Part shown: piece by piece, positions 53,716-61,524 of the stretch
Layout: every line of letters starts with the position of its first letter
Numbering within the stretch: the first letter of the stretch is position 1
NCBI GenBank assembly: GCA_041685045.1
Contig: JAWLGP010000001.1
Span: forward strand, 248,001 to 312,000
From: Thiohalomonas sp041685045
GTDB taxonomy: Bacteria; Pseudomonadota; Gammaproteobacteria; Thiohalomonadales; Thiohalomonadaceae
DNA: 64,000 nucleotides
Direction of reading: 5' to 3'
Translations under genes and position numbers: made by a program
The notes under the pieces: generated by a model
What the model was told of the DNA's origin: nothing
Database searches by the model: none
What the model saw: only the letters and a program-made list of their open reading frames with translations

Positions 53716-54579
53716 TTAGAACGGGTTGAGGAATCCGCCGGTGTCCGCGGTTTCAGCCGCTGGCTCCGGCGCGGGCGCGGGCGTGGCCGCGGCCGCGGTC
53801 GGCTTGGGGACAGGGGCGGAATTCGCCGCGGCCCGGTTCGGGCCGAAGGCACGGCGGAGGTCTTCAGGCACGTTCTGCAGATCCGGGTCCATCATCCATT
53901 TCTTGGTCGGTGCCGTCTGGTAGGCGGGCAGGATGGAGTTCTCGTACTGACCCAGCGGCTGGATGTAGTCGGGCGTCGGGTTGGCGATGGTCAACTCCGG
54001 ATCGTCCAGGGCGTAGTCGCCGGCGCCGGCGGCCTCGTTCATGGACGAGAACACGTGCGGCTTCTGCTGGTTCGCCTGCTGGCCACCGTAGAAGGCCTTG
54101 TCCGCCTTGGAGCCGTGGCACAAAGCACAGAACTGGCCCACCTTGCTGCCCTGTTCGGTCTTCACGCGGAGGTATCTCCAATTGGGATTGGACGGGTGCG
54201 GGTCGTGACAGCTGACGCACTGGAGGATTCCGTCGCGCAGCAGCTGCTTGTCGACGTCGGCGATCTTCGCGTTCGGCTCGATGTTGACCGGGTGGGTCAT
54301 ATGCAGGTAGATCGGCTTGACCCCGGCGCCGCCATACTGCTCGGTGTTGTGGCAGCCGAGACAGAGGGCGGAGACGCCGTCGATGGGCTTGCCGGTGCGG
54401 GGGTTGGGATAGGTCGAATTGTCGACCTTGAACAGCTTCTGCTGCTTCGCGTAGTGCGGGTCGTGGCACCCGAGACAGTCGAGGCCTTCGTGCGGCCCGA
54501 AGGCCTGCGCCGACTCCCCAATCGGCAGCTGTACAGCCAGGGCCATGACCACCAAGGCGGCCCAGCGTGTCGACTTCAT
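53716..54579 (-). CDS. tetrahaem cytochrome c
   Basis: This 287-residue exported protein has four CxxCH motifs: CLGCH at 35-39, CLGCH near 74, CVSCH near 121 and CALCH near 154. Three are followed by DPH or N residues as in doubled-CXXCH/cytochrome c3-like proteins. Further His residues (YLHMTHP) may be axial ligands. The last ~45 residues are a Pro/Ala-rich low-complexity tail ending GGFLNPF. It likely passes electrons in the periplasm, possibly to the small cytochrome that follows. Donor and acceptor are unknown. Confidence 0.88.
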   Translation of the reverse strand: MKSTRWAALVVMALAVQLPIGESAQAFGPHEGLDCLGCHDPHYAKQQKLFKVDNSTYPNPRTGKPIDGVSALCLGCHNTEQYGGAGVKPIYLHMTHPVNIEPNAKIADVDKQLLRDGILQCVSCHDPHPSNPNWRYLRVKTEQGSKVGQFCALCHGSKADKAFYGGQQANQQKPHVFSSMNEAAGAGDYALDDPELTIANPTPDYIQPLGQYENSILPAYQTAPTKKWMMDPDLQNVPEDLRRAFGPNRAAANSAPVPKPTAAAATPAPAPEPAAETADTGGFLNPF

Positions 54580-54772
54580 AGTACCCTCCCCTACTCCTTG
54601 TTAGTGCTTCTCAGAAAGCACCGCTGGCCGGCGGCGTCACCCCCTGTCCGGTGGCGACGCAGCACGCGGCCGGAACCTGCCAAACAAACGGTAGGTCCGC
54701 GATTCGGTGCGCTTTTTTTTCTTGAACCGGAATGCCGTCGAAGACGAAAGCGTGAATTCGACATCCGTGTTT

Positions 54773-54841
54773 GGGCATCTGACATGCCCTTGGTACAGCG
54801 ATTTTATTTGTTTTGTTTTTTTGGTTTTTTTTGTTTTCGGC
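54773..54841 (-). promoter_or_regulatory. possible regulatory region of the cytochrome operon
   Basis: Upstream of the tetrahaem gene lie a palindrome GGGCAT-CTGAC-ATGCCC (54773-54789) and a strongly T-rich tract on the + strand (54803-54838), i.e. an A-rich, probably curved tract on the transcribed side. The 610-base gap 54580-55189 has no gene. It also contains the 14-base repeat CCCACTCAAACGCC at 54982 and a GGCACCCACCGTAGCG segment shared with 46962-46985. Confidence 0.4.
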
Positions 54842-55189
54842 GCGAAACGGCGGTCGGGCCGCAATACAAGCCCGCCTCGCGGTCTCGACCATGGGGGCAG
54901 AGATTACTCAGCCAATTCCCCCGGTGTCAATGTTGAAATCGCCGGTCCGTCCGAAATTCAGGGCGTAAGATGACTGAGACACCCACTCAAACGCCCCCCG
55001 CTACTCAAAAGTGTCGGACATACATGGACGGACATACGTGGAGGACATACATGGGCACCCACCGTAGCGTCTCCGCCCGTATAGCCTCTCCGGTGACTGA
55101 GGGCATGCTACGATTTCTCCGCTTTGGTGAAGGGCGCAGGCTCCGCCGACCCGCCCCCGAATCCGGGGGACCTTTCTACTCCGAATCCG

Positions 55190-55523
55190 ATGAGCAAACG
55201 CCTCGATCCCCTGCGCGGCCGCGGTGCCGTCAGCAATCCCGACAATCGCTTCGAGGCGACCGAACGGGAGTGGTTCGATGACGGCTGGGAGAGCCTCACC
55301 GCTCAAGGCGAAGCACGTGATGGAGCGGCTCAAGGATTGCCGCGGCGGCAAGGAGTACGCTGCCCGCTTCGGGGCGCGCCTCTCCGGCACCGGCGTCTTC
55401 GCCGATCTCCTTGGCCAGCGCTTCTCGCGCGCCGCACGCCGCCTCGGTTTCCGCGACCGGCCTCCGCTCGATATCAGCCGTTTCCGCCCGCCTGCGCTGG
55501 ACGGCCAGCTCGATCTCTTTTAG
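55190..55523 (+). pseudogene. internally deleted PA0069-family radical SAM gene (copy B)
   Basis: The ATG at 55190 starts MSKRLDPLRGRGAVSNPDNR and continues EATEREWFDDGWES, the N-terminus of PA0069-family proteins. The reading frame then breaks at about 55295 directly into the C-terminus, PLKAKHVMERLKDCRGGKEY and so on to DGQLDLF. About 250 internal residues, including the iron-sulfur cluster motif, are gone. The retained 3' part duplicates copy A at 52286-52521. Confidence 0.88.
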
Positions 55524-55574
55524 CTCCACGAAAACCAGAGCTGACCTGGGTTGTGGAAACCAAAGGCGGGCCAG

Positions 55575-56282
55575 CTAACGGCGGCCCGGCACCCCCAGGG
55601 AACGAATCACCTGCGTGTCGACAATCCGGGTCCCGTCCCAGACATAGGCAAGGTGGCGTGTCTGTCTAACGGGACCGAGTGCAGTCGGCCGAAACACCGC
55701 CACACATTCCCCGTCGCTAAACCGAACACTGTCGTACAGCAGACCCCACGACCGCTGGGCTCGAAGCGCTGCACCGAAGGCCTGAGCCGGGCCGTAGCGG
55801 GCCGGGTCCGACTGAAAGAGTCCCGGATGCGCTGCGCGCTGGCCGCGAATATCGTGGTACGGCCGCTCGATGAGTTCACCGATGTACTGGCGCATCGTAA
55901 AGGTGGTGGCTGGGTCACGGCTTTCCTTTGCCCATCGCTCGACGTGATAGACCGTTTCTGCGATTGCGGTATTGGCGCACCGAGCTCCGTAGTAAACGCC
56001 ATAGGAGCCATCCGAGAAGCGACTGCCGCTCGGATTGAGGTGGGTGAAGGCCGCCATAATCGGGGTGGTTCCAGGACCGGCAACCCGATCTTCCGGGGCC
56101 ACCAGCGTCAGATCGCCGAGTTCCTCGCGGAGCCTTGGGTTGGTCAACCCCTCGACCCAGTAGACCCCCTCCAGGTCGGCCGGGTCGGCGACCTCTTCAA
56201 AAATGGAGACGGGGGGAAATCGGCTGCTGACAATTCGGTGGCACTTGTCCCAACGTTCGTGGGTGACTGGCGTCACCCCCAC
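55575..56282 (-). CDS. RES-domain toxin (NAD+-degrading family)
   Basis: The product is a 235-residue RES toxin; characterised members are NAD+ phosphorylases/hydrolases that drain cellular NAD. The family features are visible: FSDGSYGVYYGARCANTAIA, then ETVYHVERW (Arg/Tyr/Glu active-site region), and SWGLLYDSVRFSDGECVAVF near residue 185 with the conserved Ser. It is downstream of and overlaps its antitoxin gene by 10 bases. Confidence 0.9.
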   Translation of the reverse strand: MGVTPVTHERWDKCHRIVSSRFPPVSIFEEVADPADLEGVYWVEGLTNPRLREELGDLTLVAPEDRVAGPGTTPIMAAFTHLNPSGSRFSDGSYGVYYGARCANTAIAETVYHVERWAKESRDPATTFTMRQYIGELIERPYHDIRGQRAAHPGLFQSDPARYGPAQAFGAALRAQRSWGLLYDSVRFSDGECVAVFRPTALGPVRQTRHLAYVWDGTRIVDTQVIRSLGVPGRR

Positions 56283-56683
56283 ACCCCGCGGCGGGCATCC
56301 AGGTGTGAGCGAACCACAAACAGATCGGCGACATTGCCACCGAGCATCCGCGCAAGCGGTGTAGTACCGTTGAACACCGGATTTTCATTCGGTCGCCTCA
56401 GCCATCCGTCAGCGACTGACGGTTCGCTGTAGATGATGTGCAGTGCCTTGTAGATACCGAGCAAGTATGACAGCCGCTCCAGTGCGTCGTGACCGATGTT
56501 GGCCCGCTCCGGATCCTGGCGCCAGCGGTAGTAGGTACTCTCGGGTAGTCCGCCGAGCAGAGTTCGGATTGCGTCGGCGTCCAACTGCCACTTGGCATCG
56601 GCGATCTTCAAGAACGTCCTGAGCGCGGCCGCACCGGCATTGGCGGGCATCGACTCCGCTGCTCGATGGCTGGAACGCATCAT
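56273..56683 (-). CDS. Xre/MbcA/ParS-type antitoxin (DUF2384)
   Basis: This 136-residue antitoxin pairs with the RES toxin. It has an N-terminal Xre-like helix-turn-helix (ALRTFLKIADAKWQLDADAI, then GLPESTYYRWRQDP) and a C-terminal MbcA/ParS toxin-binding domain (RLSYLLGIYKALHIIYSEPS, then NENPVFNGTTPLARMLGGNV). GGGGAG lies about 6 bases before the ATG at 56683. It is likely autoregulated through the palindromes upstream. Confidence 0.9.
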   Translation of the reverse strand: MMRSSHRAAESMPANAGAAALRTFLKIADAKWQLDADAIRTLLGGLPESTYYRWRQDPERANIGHDALERLSYLLGIYKALHIIYSEPSVADGWLRRPNENPVFNGTTPLARMLGGNVADLFVVRSHLDARRGVWG

Positions 56684-56706
56684 TTGTTCTCCCCGGGACT
56701 CGCCCA

Positions 56707-56745
56707 CCCATATGGGCGGACAAGAAAATTATAGCCCCATGTGGG
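56707..56745 (-). promoter_or_regulatory. RES/Xre promoter with paired operator palindromes
   Basis: Two 10-base palindromes, CCCATATGGG (56707-56716) and CCCATGTGGG (56736-56745), are centred 29 bases apart. Between them on the minus strand lies a perfect TATAAT -10 box (56733 to 56728). The arrangement would let the antitoxin block the promoter by binding both sites. Confidence 0.7.
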
Positions 56746-56762
56746 AGTCAAACGGTAGCCGC

Positions 56763-58592
56763 TTACTCGACGGTAACCGATTTGGCCAAATTGCGCGGCT
56801 GATCAACGTCGGTGCCCTTCAGAACCGCCACGTGATAGGCAAGTAACTGTAGCGGAACGGTGTAGAGGATCGGTGAGATGCTGGCCTCGACGTCGCCGAC
56901 TTCGATCAGGTGGTCGGAGTCTTCGTCCATGTGGTCGTTGCCGGCGAAGACGAAGAGTTCGCCGCCGCGGGCACGGACTTCCTCGAGGTTGGACCGGAGC
57001 TTCTCCAGCAGGGCGTCGTTGGGGGCGACGGCGATGACCGGCATTTCGGCGTCGACCAGGGCCAGGGGGCCGTGCTTGAGCTCGCCGGCCGGATAGGCTT
57101 CGGCGTGGATGTAGGAGATCTCCTTGAGCTTCAGCGCCCCTTCCATGGCGACCGGGAAGTGAATACCGCGGCCGAGAAACAGGGCGTGGCGTTTTTCGGC
57201 GAAATGGGCCGACATGGCTTCGATGCGCCCATCCAGCGCCAGCACGTTGTCGATGCGCCGCGGCAGCTGTTCCAAAGCGGTGACCAGCTCTTCTTCCGCC
57301 TCCTGGCTGAGGGCGTGGCGTCGGCCGAGTCCGATGGTCATCAGCATCAGGGCCGCCAGTTGGGTGGTGAACGCCTTGGTGGAGGCGACGCCGATCTCGG
57401 GGCCGGCCCGGGTCATCAAGACCAGGTCGGTCTCGCGCACCAGCGAGCTTTCGGGGACGTTGCAGATCGCCAGGGAGCGGGCGGCGTAGCCGGTGCGTTG
57501 TGCCTCCCGGAGGGCGGCCAGTGTGTCGGCGGTTTCGCCGGACTGGGAGATCACCACCAGCAGCGTGCCCTCTTCCCGAATGGGGCGGCGGTAGCGGAAT
57601 TCACTGGCGACTTCCACCGTGCAGGGCAACCCGGCCAGCCCTTCCAACCAGTAACGGGCGACCATACCGGCGTGGTAGCTGGTGCCGCAGGCGACGATGG
57701 TCACCCGCTTGACCGTATCGAAGATCGCGGCGGCATTGGGCCCGAAGCTCGCTTCCAGCAGCCGACCGCCCGACAGCCGGCCCTCCAGGGTGGCGGCGAG
57801 CGCCTCGGGCTGCTCGTAGATCTCCTTGAGCATGTAGTGGCGGTATTGGCCCCGCTCGACGGCATCGGCGGAGAGTTCCGAGTCGACGATCGGGCGTTCC
57901 ACCTTGGTGCCGGCTTCGTCGTAGATGGTCACCCGTTCACGGGTGATGTCGGCGACATCGCCCTCCTGGAGGAAGATGAAGCGGCGGGTCACCGGCAACA
58001 GGGCGGCGACATCGGAGGCAATGAAATGCTCGCCGATGCCGACCCCGATCACCAGGGGGCTGCCGCGGCGGGCGGCGATCAGCCGGCTCGGCTCGCCGAT
58101 GGTGACCACGCCGAGGGCATAGGCCCCTTCGAGTTCGGCTACGGTACGGCGGACGGCCTCCAGCAGGTCCGCGCCGCCGGTGAGGTGGTCGTGCACCTGG
58201 TGCACGACCACTTCGGTGTCGGTCTCGGAAGTGAAGCGGTGGTCCCGCGCCCGTTGGGCCTGGCGCAGGGCATCGTGGTTTTCGATGATGCCGTTGTGGA
58301 CCACGGCGACGGTGTTGCGGCAGATGTGGGGATGGGCGTTGTTGGCGGTCGGTTTGCCGTGGGTGGCCCAGCGGGTATGGGCAATGCCGGTATGGCCGGA
58401 AAGCTGCTCGCGTTTCAGTGCCTCCGCCAGTTCACCCACCTTCCCGGGCTGGCGCACCCGTTCCAGGCTCCCGTCGCTCGTGAGCACGGCAACACCCGCC
58501 GAATCATAGCCCCGATACTCCAGGCGCCGAAGCCCTTCGACCAGGATGGGAACCACATCACGCTCAGCTACCGCGCCGACTATTCCGCACAT
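56763..58592 (-). CDS. glmS: glutamine-fructose-6-phosphate aminotransferase GlmS
   Basis: GlmS makes glucosamine-6-phosphate from fructose-6-phosphate and glutamine. The 609-residue protein starts MCGIVGAVAERDVVPILVEG, with Cys2 the glutaminase nucleophile after Met removal. It has HTRWATHGKPTANNAHPH near residue 73 and two SIS domains (ACGTSYHAGMVARYWLEGLA; GRGIHFPVAMEGALKLKEIS). It ends QPRNLAKSVTVE, the typical catalytic C-tail. glmU lies 69 bases upstream on the same strand. Confidence 0.97.
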   Translation of the reverse strand: MCGIVGAVAERDVVPILVEGLRRLEYRGYDSAGVAVLTSDGSLERVRQPGKVGELAEALKREQLSGHTGIAHTRWATHGKPTANNAHPHICRNTVAVVHNGIIENHDALRQAQRARDHRFTSETDTEVVVHQVHDHLTGGADLLEAVRRTVAELEGAYALGVVTIGEPSRLIAARRGSPLVIGVGIGEHFIASDVAALLPVTRRFIFLQEGDVADITRERVTIYDEAGTKVERPIVDSELSADAVERGQYRHYMLKEIYEQPEALAATLEGRLSGGRLLEASFGPNAAAIFDTVKRVTIVACGTSYHAGMVARYWLEGLAGLPCTVEVASEFRYRRPIREEGTLLVVISQSGETADTLAALREAQRTGYAARSLAICNVPESSLVRETDLVLMTRAGPEIGVASTKAFTTQLAALMLMTIGLGRRHALSQEAEEELVTALEQLPRRIDNVLALDGRIEAMSAHFAEKRHALFLGRGIHFPVAMEGALKLKEISYIHAEAYPAGELKHGPLALVDAEMPVIAVAPNDALLEKLRSNLEEVRARGGELFVFAGNDHMDEDSDHLIEVGDVEASISPILYTVPLQLLAYHVAVLKGTDVDQPRNLAKSVTVE

Positions 58593-58661
58593 GTTTGGAA
58601 AACCGTTGAGGGTTAGGGGTTAGAAGTTAAGGGAAAAACCTAGGCGCACGCTCGTAACCCT

Positions 58662-60041
58662 TCACTTCTCACTCTTCACTTTCTTTTCCGGGCGTTTCCA
58701 GCCCTTGACCGTCTGCTGCTTGTTGCGGCTCAAGGTCAGTTCGTCCGCCGGCGCGTTCCGCGTGATGGTGGAACCGGCACCGATGGTGGCGCCGGCGCCC
58801 ACTTCCACCGGGGCCACCAACTGGGTGTCGGAGCCGATGAAGGCGTTGTCACCGATCACCGTCTGGTGTTTGTTGGCACCGTCGTAGTTGCAGGTAATGG
58901 TCCCGGCGCCGATATTGACGCCCCCACCCATGCGGGTGTCACCAATATAGCTCAGGTGGTTGACCTTGGAACCGGGGCCGATGGTGCTCTTCTTGACCTC
59001 GACGAAATTGCCGATCCTGGCACCGGTGGCGAGTTCGGTTCCTGGGCGCAGTCGGGCGAAGGGGCCGATATGGCAACCGCCGGCAACCTGGCAGCTTTCC
59101 AGAACGCTCATCGGTTCGATGTCGACATCATCACCAATCACGGCGTCCTTGAGGACGCAGTTAGCGCTTACTTTCACCCGATCGCCCAGCACCACGTCGC
59201 CTTCGATTACCACGTTGACGTCAATGACGCAGTCGCGGCCCACCCGCAGCGAGCCGCGCAGGTCGAAACGGGCCGGATCAATCAGGGTCAGGCCATCGCG
59301 CATGAGGCGCTCCGCCTCACGGCGTTGATGCACGCGCTCGAGATGGGCCAGCTGCAGGCGGTCGTTGATGCCGAGCACTTCGTCATTATCGTCGACCACC
59401 ACCGCTCCGATGGGGACGCCGTCGGCGTCGGCCAGGCCGATGATGTCGGTGAGGTAGTACTCGCCCTGGGCGTTATCGTTGCCGATACGGGTCAGCCAGC
59501 CTTTCAGCTGTCGGGCCGAGAGGGCCATCATGCCGGTGTTCACTTCGTGAATGGCGCGGATCGCGTCGGAGGCGTCCTTGTGCTCGACGATGCGGCGGAC
59601 CCGTTCGTCCTCGCGCACGATGCGGCCGTAGCCGGTGGGGTCTGGGAGAATGGCGGTCAAAAGCGCCAGTCGGTCTCCCTCGGCCGCTGCCACCAGGCGC
59701 TGCAGCGTTTGCGGTCGTATGAGGGGCACGTCGCCGTAGAGGATCAGGACCAGGGCATCATCGGCCAGTGCTGGTTCGACCTGGGCTACCGCGTGTCCGG
59801 TCCCCAACTGCTCGGTCTGCGCCACCCAATGGAGTTCGCGCCCGGCGAAGGCCTCCCGGACGTGTTCACCCCCGTGGCCATAGACCACGTGGAGCACGCC
59901 GGGACCAAGCGACTCGGCGGCGCGAAGAACGTGATCGAGCAGGGGGCAGCCGGCGAGACGGTGCAGGACCTTGGGCCGATCCGATTTCATCCGCGTGCCC
60001 TGGCCGGCGGCGAGGACGACGACTTCGAGCGGTTGGGTCAT
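58662..60041 (-). CDS. glmU: bifunctional UDP-GlcNAc pyrophosphorylase/GlcN-1-P acetyltransferase GlmU
   Basis: GlmU carries out the last two steps to UDP-GlcNAc. The 459-residue protein has the uridyltransferase domain (VVLAAGQGTRMKSDRPKVLH, LILYGDVPLI) and a left-handed beta-helix acetyltransferase domain with hexapeptide repeats from about residue 255 (DVVLGDRVKVSANCVLKDAV; NFVEVKKSTIGPGSKVNHLS; ITCNYDGANKHQTVIGDNAF). It precedes glmS, and both feed peptidoglycan and LPS synthesis. Confidence 0.96.
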   Translation of the reverse strand: MTQPLEVVVLAAGQGTRMKSDRPKVLHRLAGCPLLDHVLRAAESLGPGVLHVVYGHGGEHVREAFAGRELHWVAQTEQLGTGHAVAQVEPALADDALVLILYGDVPLIRPQTLQRLVAAAEGDRLALLTAILPDPTGYGRIVREDERVRRIVEHKDASDAIRAIHEVNTGMMALSARQLKGWLTRIGNDNAQGEYYLTDIIGLADADGVPIGAVVVDDNDEVLGINDRLQLAHLERVHQRREAERLMRDGLTLIDPARFDLRGSLRVGRDCVIDVNVVIEGDVVLGDRVKVSANCVLKDAVIGDDVDIEPMSVLESCQVAGGCHIGPFARLRPGTELATGARIGNFVEVKKSTIGPGSKVNHLSYIGDTRMGGGVNIGAGTITCNYDGANKHQTVIGDNAFIGSDTQLVAPVEVGAGATIGAGSTITRNAPADELTLSRNKQQTVKGWKRPEKKVKSEK

Positions 60042-60120
60042 GTAGCTGTTATCCGGTTTGCCAAAAACTCAAGGCTTGGCGTCCTTGATGGCACGTTGAC
60101 GCGGCGCCTCTGCCGCCGAA

Positions 60121-60164
60121 TCGCGCCGGGATGTTATGCCCCGCACGGGGTGCAGCGCTCCCAC
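60121..60164. repeat. REP-like palindromic repeat, copy b
   Basis: TCGCGCCGGGATGTTATGCC to GCAGCGCTCCCAC matches the repeat at 7061-7106 over most of its length, including the GCCCCGCACGGGG palindrome. It lies in the 263-base gap between glmU and the FKBP gene, which contains no coding sequence. Confidence 0.65.
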
Positions 60165-60256
60165 ATTAGTGCCGCATCCTCGGGCAGGCAACTGTGCGGC
60201 GCTTATCTACCGAAGGGGCCCTTGGACGCCCGGAGACCGGCGCCTGGGGCGCCGAG

Positions 60257-60279
60257 TCGCGCCGGGACGGCGCTCCTAC
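60257..60279. repeat. short REP-like repeat, copy c
   Basis: TCGCGCCGGGACGGCGCTCC followed by TAC is the minimal form of the REP-like family seen at 7664 and 60121. Confidence 0.55.
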
Positions 60280-60304
60280 TGGGGCCGCCTCGGGGCATGC
60301 ACAT

Positions 60305-60793
60305 TTAGTGTAGCGTGCCGGTGGGTTGGGCCACGTCGCCGGCGGCGATCTCCTGGGGGGTGGCGTCACGGATATCGACTACGCTCACCATGAAAGTGAC
60401 GGTCTTGCCGGCGAAGGGGTGGTTGCCGTCGAGGGTGACACTGCCGGAGTCGACATGGGTGACGACCATTTTCATGGTCTCACCTTCCTCATTGTGGAAT
60501 TCCGCTTCGGCGCCGATGTGCTGATATTCGGGCGGCACGTTTTCGATGGCGTCGGTGAAGGTGAGGTCCGGATCCCACGGGCCGAAGCCCTGTTCGGGTG
60601 ACAGTTCAACCGTCACCTCATCGCCCACGCCCTTGCCTTCGAGGGCCTGTTCGATGGCTTCGAACAACCCGCTGTCGCGGCCGTGCAGATAGGAGACCGG
60701 GATATCGATCTTCTCGATGATTTCGTTGCTTTCATCGAGGATGGTGTAGGTGACCGATACCACCTTATTGACCGTGATGCGGGGCGCTGACAT
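60305..60793 (-). CDS. SlyD-like FKBP-type peptidyl-prolyl isomerase
   Basis: This 162-residue cytoplasmic foldase has the SlyD layout: a split FKBP domain (VSVTYTILDESNEIIEKIDI; SYLHGRDSGLFEAIEQALEG, KGVGDEVTVELSPEQGFG) with an inserted IF chaperone flap (about residues 75-130). It lacks the His-rich metal-binding tail of E. coli SlyD. The start at 60793 has GGGAG 8 bases upstream. It lies downstream of the atp operon on the same strand, behind the atp terminator. Confidence 0.9.
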   Translation of the reverse strand: MSAPRITVNKVVSVTYTILDESNEIIEKIDIPVSYLHGRDSGLFEAIEQALEGKGVGDEVTVELSPEQGFGPWDPDLTFTDAIENVPPEYQHIGAEAEFHNEEGETMKMVVTHVDSGSVTLDGNHPFAGKTVTFMVSVVDIRDATPQEIAAGDVAQPTGTLH

Positions 60794-61016
60794 TCGACAT
60801 TCTCCCAAAGCGTTCATTCACCGCAGAGATGCCGGCGCGTGGGGCGAATAAGCGCCAGCGAATCCACCTTTGCCGGCTGCACCGTTTGGTGGCTGCGATT
60901 CGCTTGTCCACCCTACGGTGCGCCTGTCCGGTCATTGCGAGCCGCAGGCCGAGAATCCTGGATTCCGCCTCGCAATGGCATGGTTCTACTCTGCGGTGAA
61001 AAGCATCCACAAAAAG

Positions 61017-61044
61017 AAAAAGGGCAGTTTACACTGCCCTTTTT
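61017..61044 (-). terminator. terminator of the ATP synthase operon
   Basis: A perfect 12-base-pair stem, AAAAAGGGCAGT with ACTGCCCTTTTT, encloses a TTAC loop, with T runs at both ends. It lies 25 bases beyond the atpC stop. Confidence 0.9.
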
Positions 61045-61068
61045 CGTACTTCATCAGCTACCGACCGG

Positions 61069-61503
61069 TTAGCTGCGGCGACCGCTGGCGCGCTGGCGCA
61101 ACCGTTGGATGGCCTGCAACTGCGCCATGGCTTCGGCCAGTTCGGCCTCGGCCCGGGCGTACTCCTCGTCGGAGGTCCGGTCCTTCATCGCCTGCTCGGC
61201 CCGCTGCTTGGCTTCGATGGCCGCTGCTTCGTCCAGGTTCTTGGCGCGAAGCGCGGTGTCCGCCAGTACCGTCACCACGTGCGGTTGGACCTCAAGCATA
61301 CCGCCGGAGACGAAGAAGAAGTCCTCCTCCCCGCCCTGCTTGATGACCCGCACTTCGCCGGGTTTCAACTGCGTCAGCAACGGGGTGTGGCGGGGCATGA
61401 TGCCGACCTCGCCCTCCGCTGCCGGCGCGAACACCGCCTCAACCGTGCCGGAGAAAATCTCCGCCTCGGCACTGACGATGTCCACGTGCATTGTCATAGC
61501 CAT
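61069..61503 (-). CDS. atpC: ATP synthase F1 subunit epsilon
   Basis: Epsilon couples the rotor and regulates ATP hydrolysis. The 144-residue protein has the beta-sandwich domain (MHVDIVSAEAEIFSG, EGEVGIMPRHTPLLTQLKPG, MLEVQPHVVTVLADTALRAK) and a C-terminal helical hairpin. It starts MAMT as in E. coli. Last gene of the operon. Confidence 0.96.
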   Translation of the reverse strand: MAMTMHVDIVSAEAEIFSGTVEAVFAPAAEGEVGIMPRHTPLLTQLKPGEVRVIKQGGEEDFFFVSGGMLEVQPHVVTVLADTALRAKNLDEAAAIEAKQRAEQAMKDRTSDEEYARAEAELAEAMAQLQAIQRLRQRASGRRS

Positions 61504-61524
61504 AACTCCAACCCCGCGATCGTG

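Noticed and set aside
45005..56760. CRISPR array in the repeat-rich island
   Set aside because: Repeats occur only two or three times, are unevenly spaced by kilobases and are palindromic elements. No cas genes are present.
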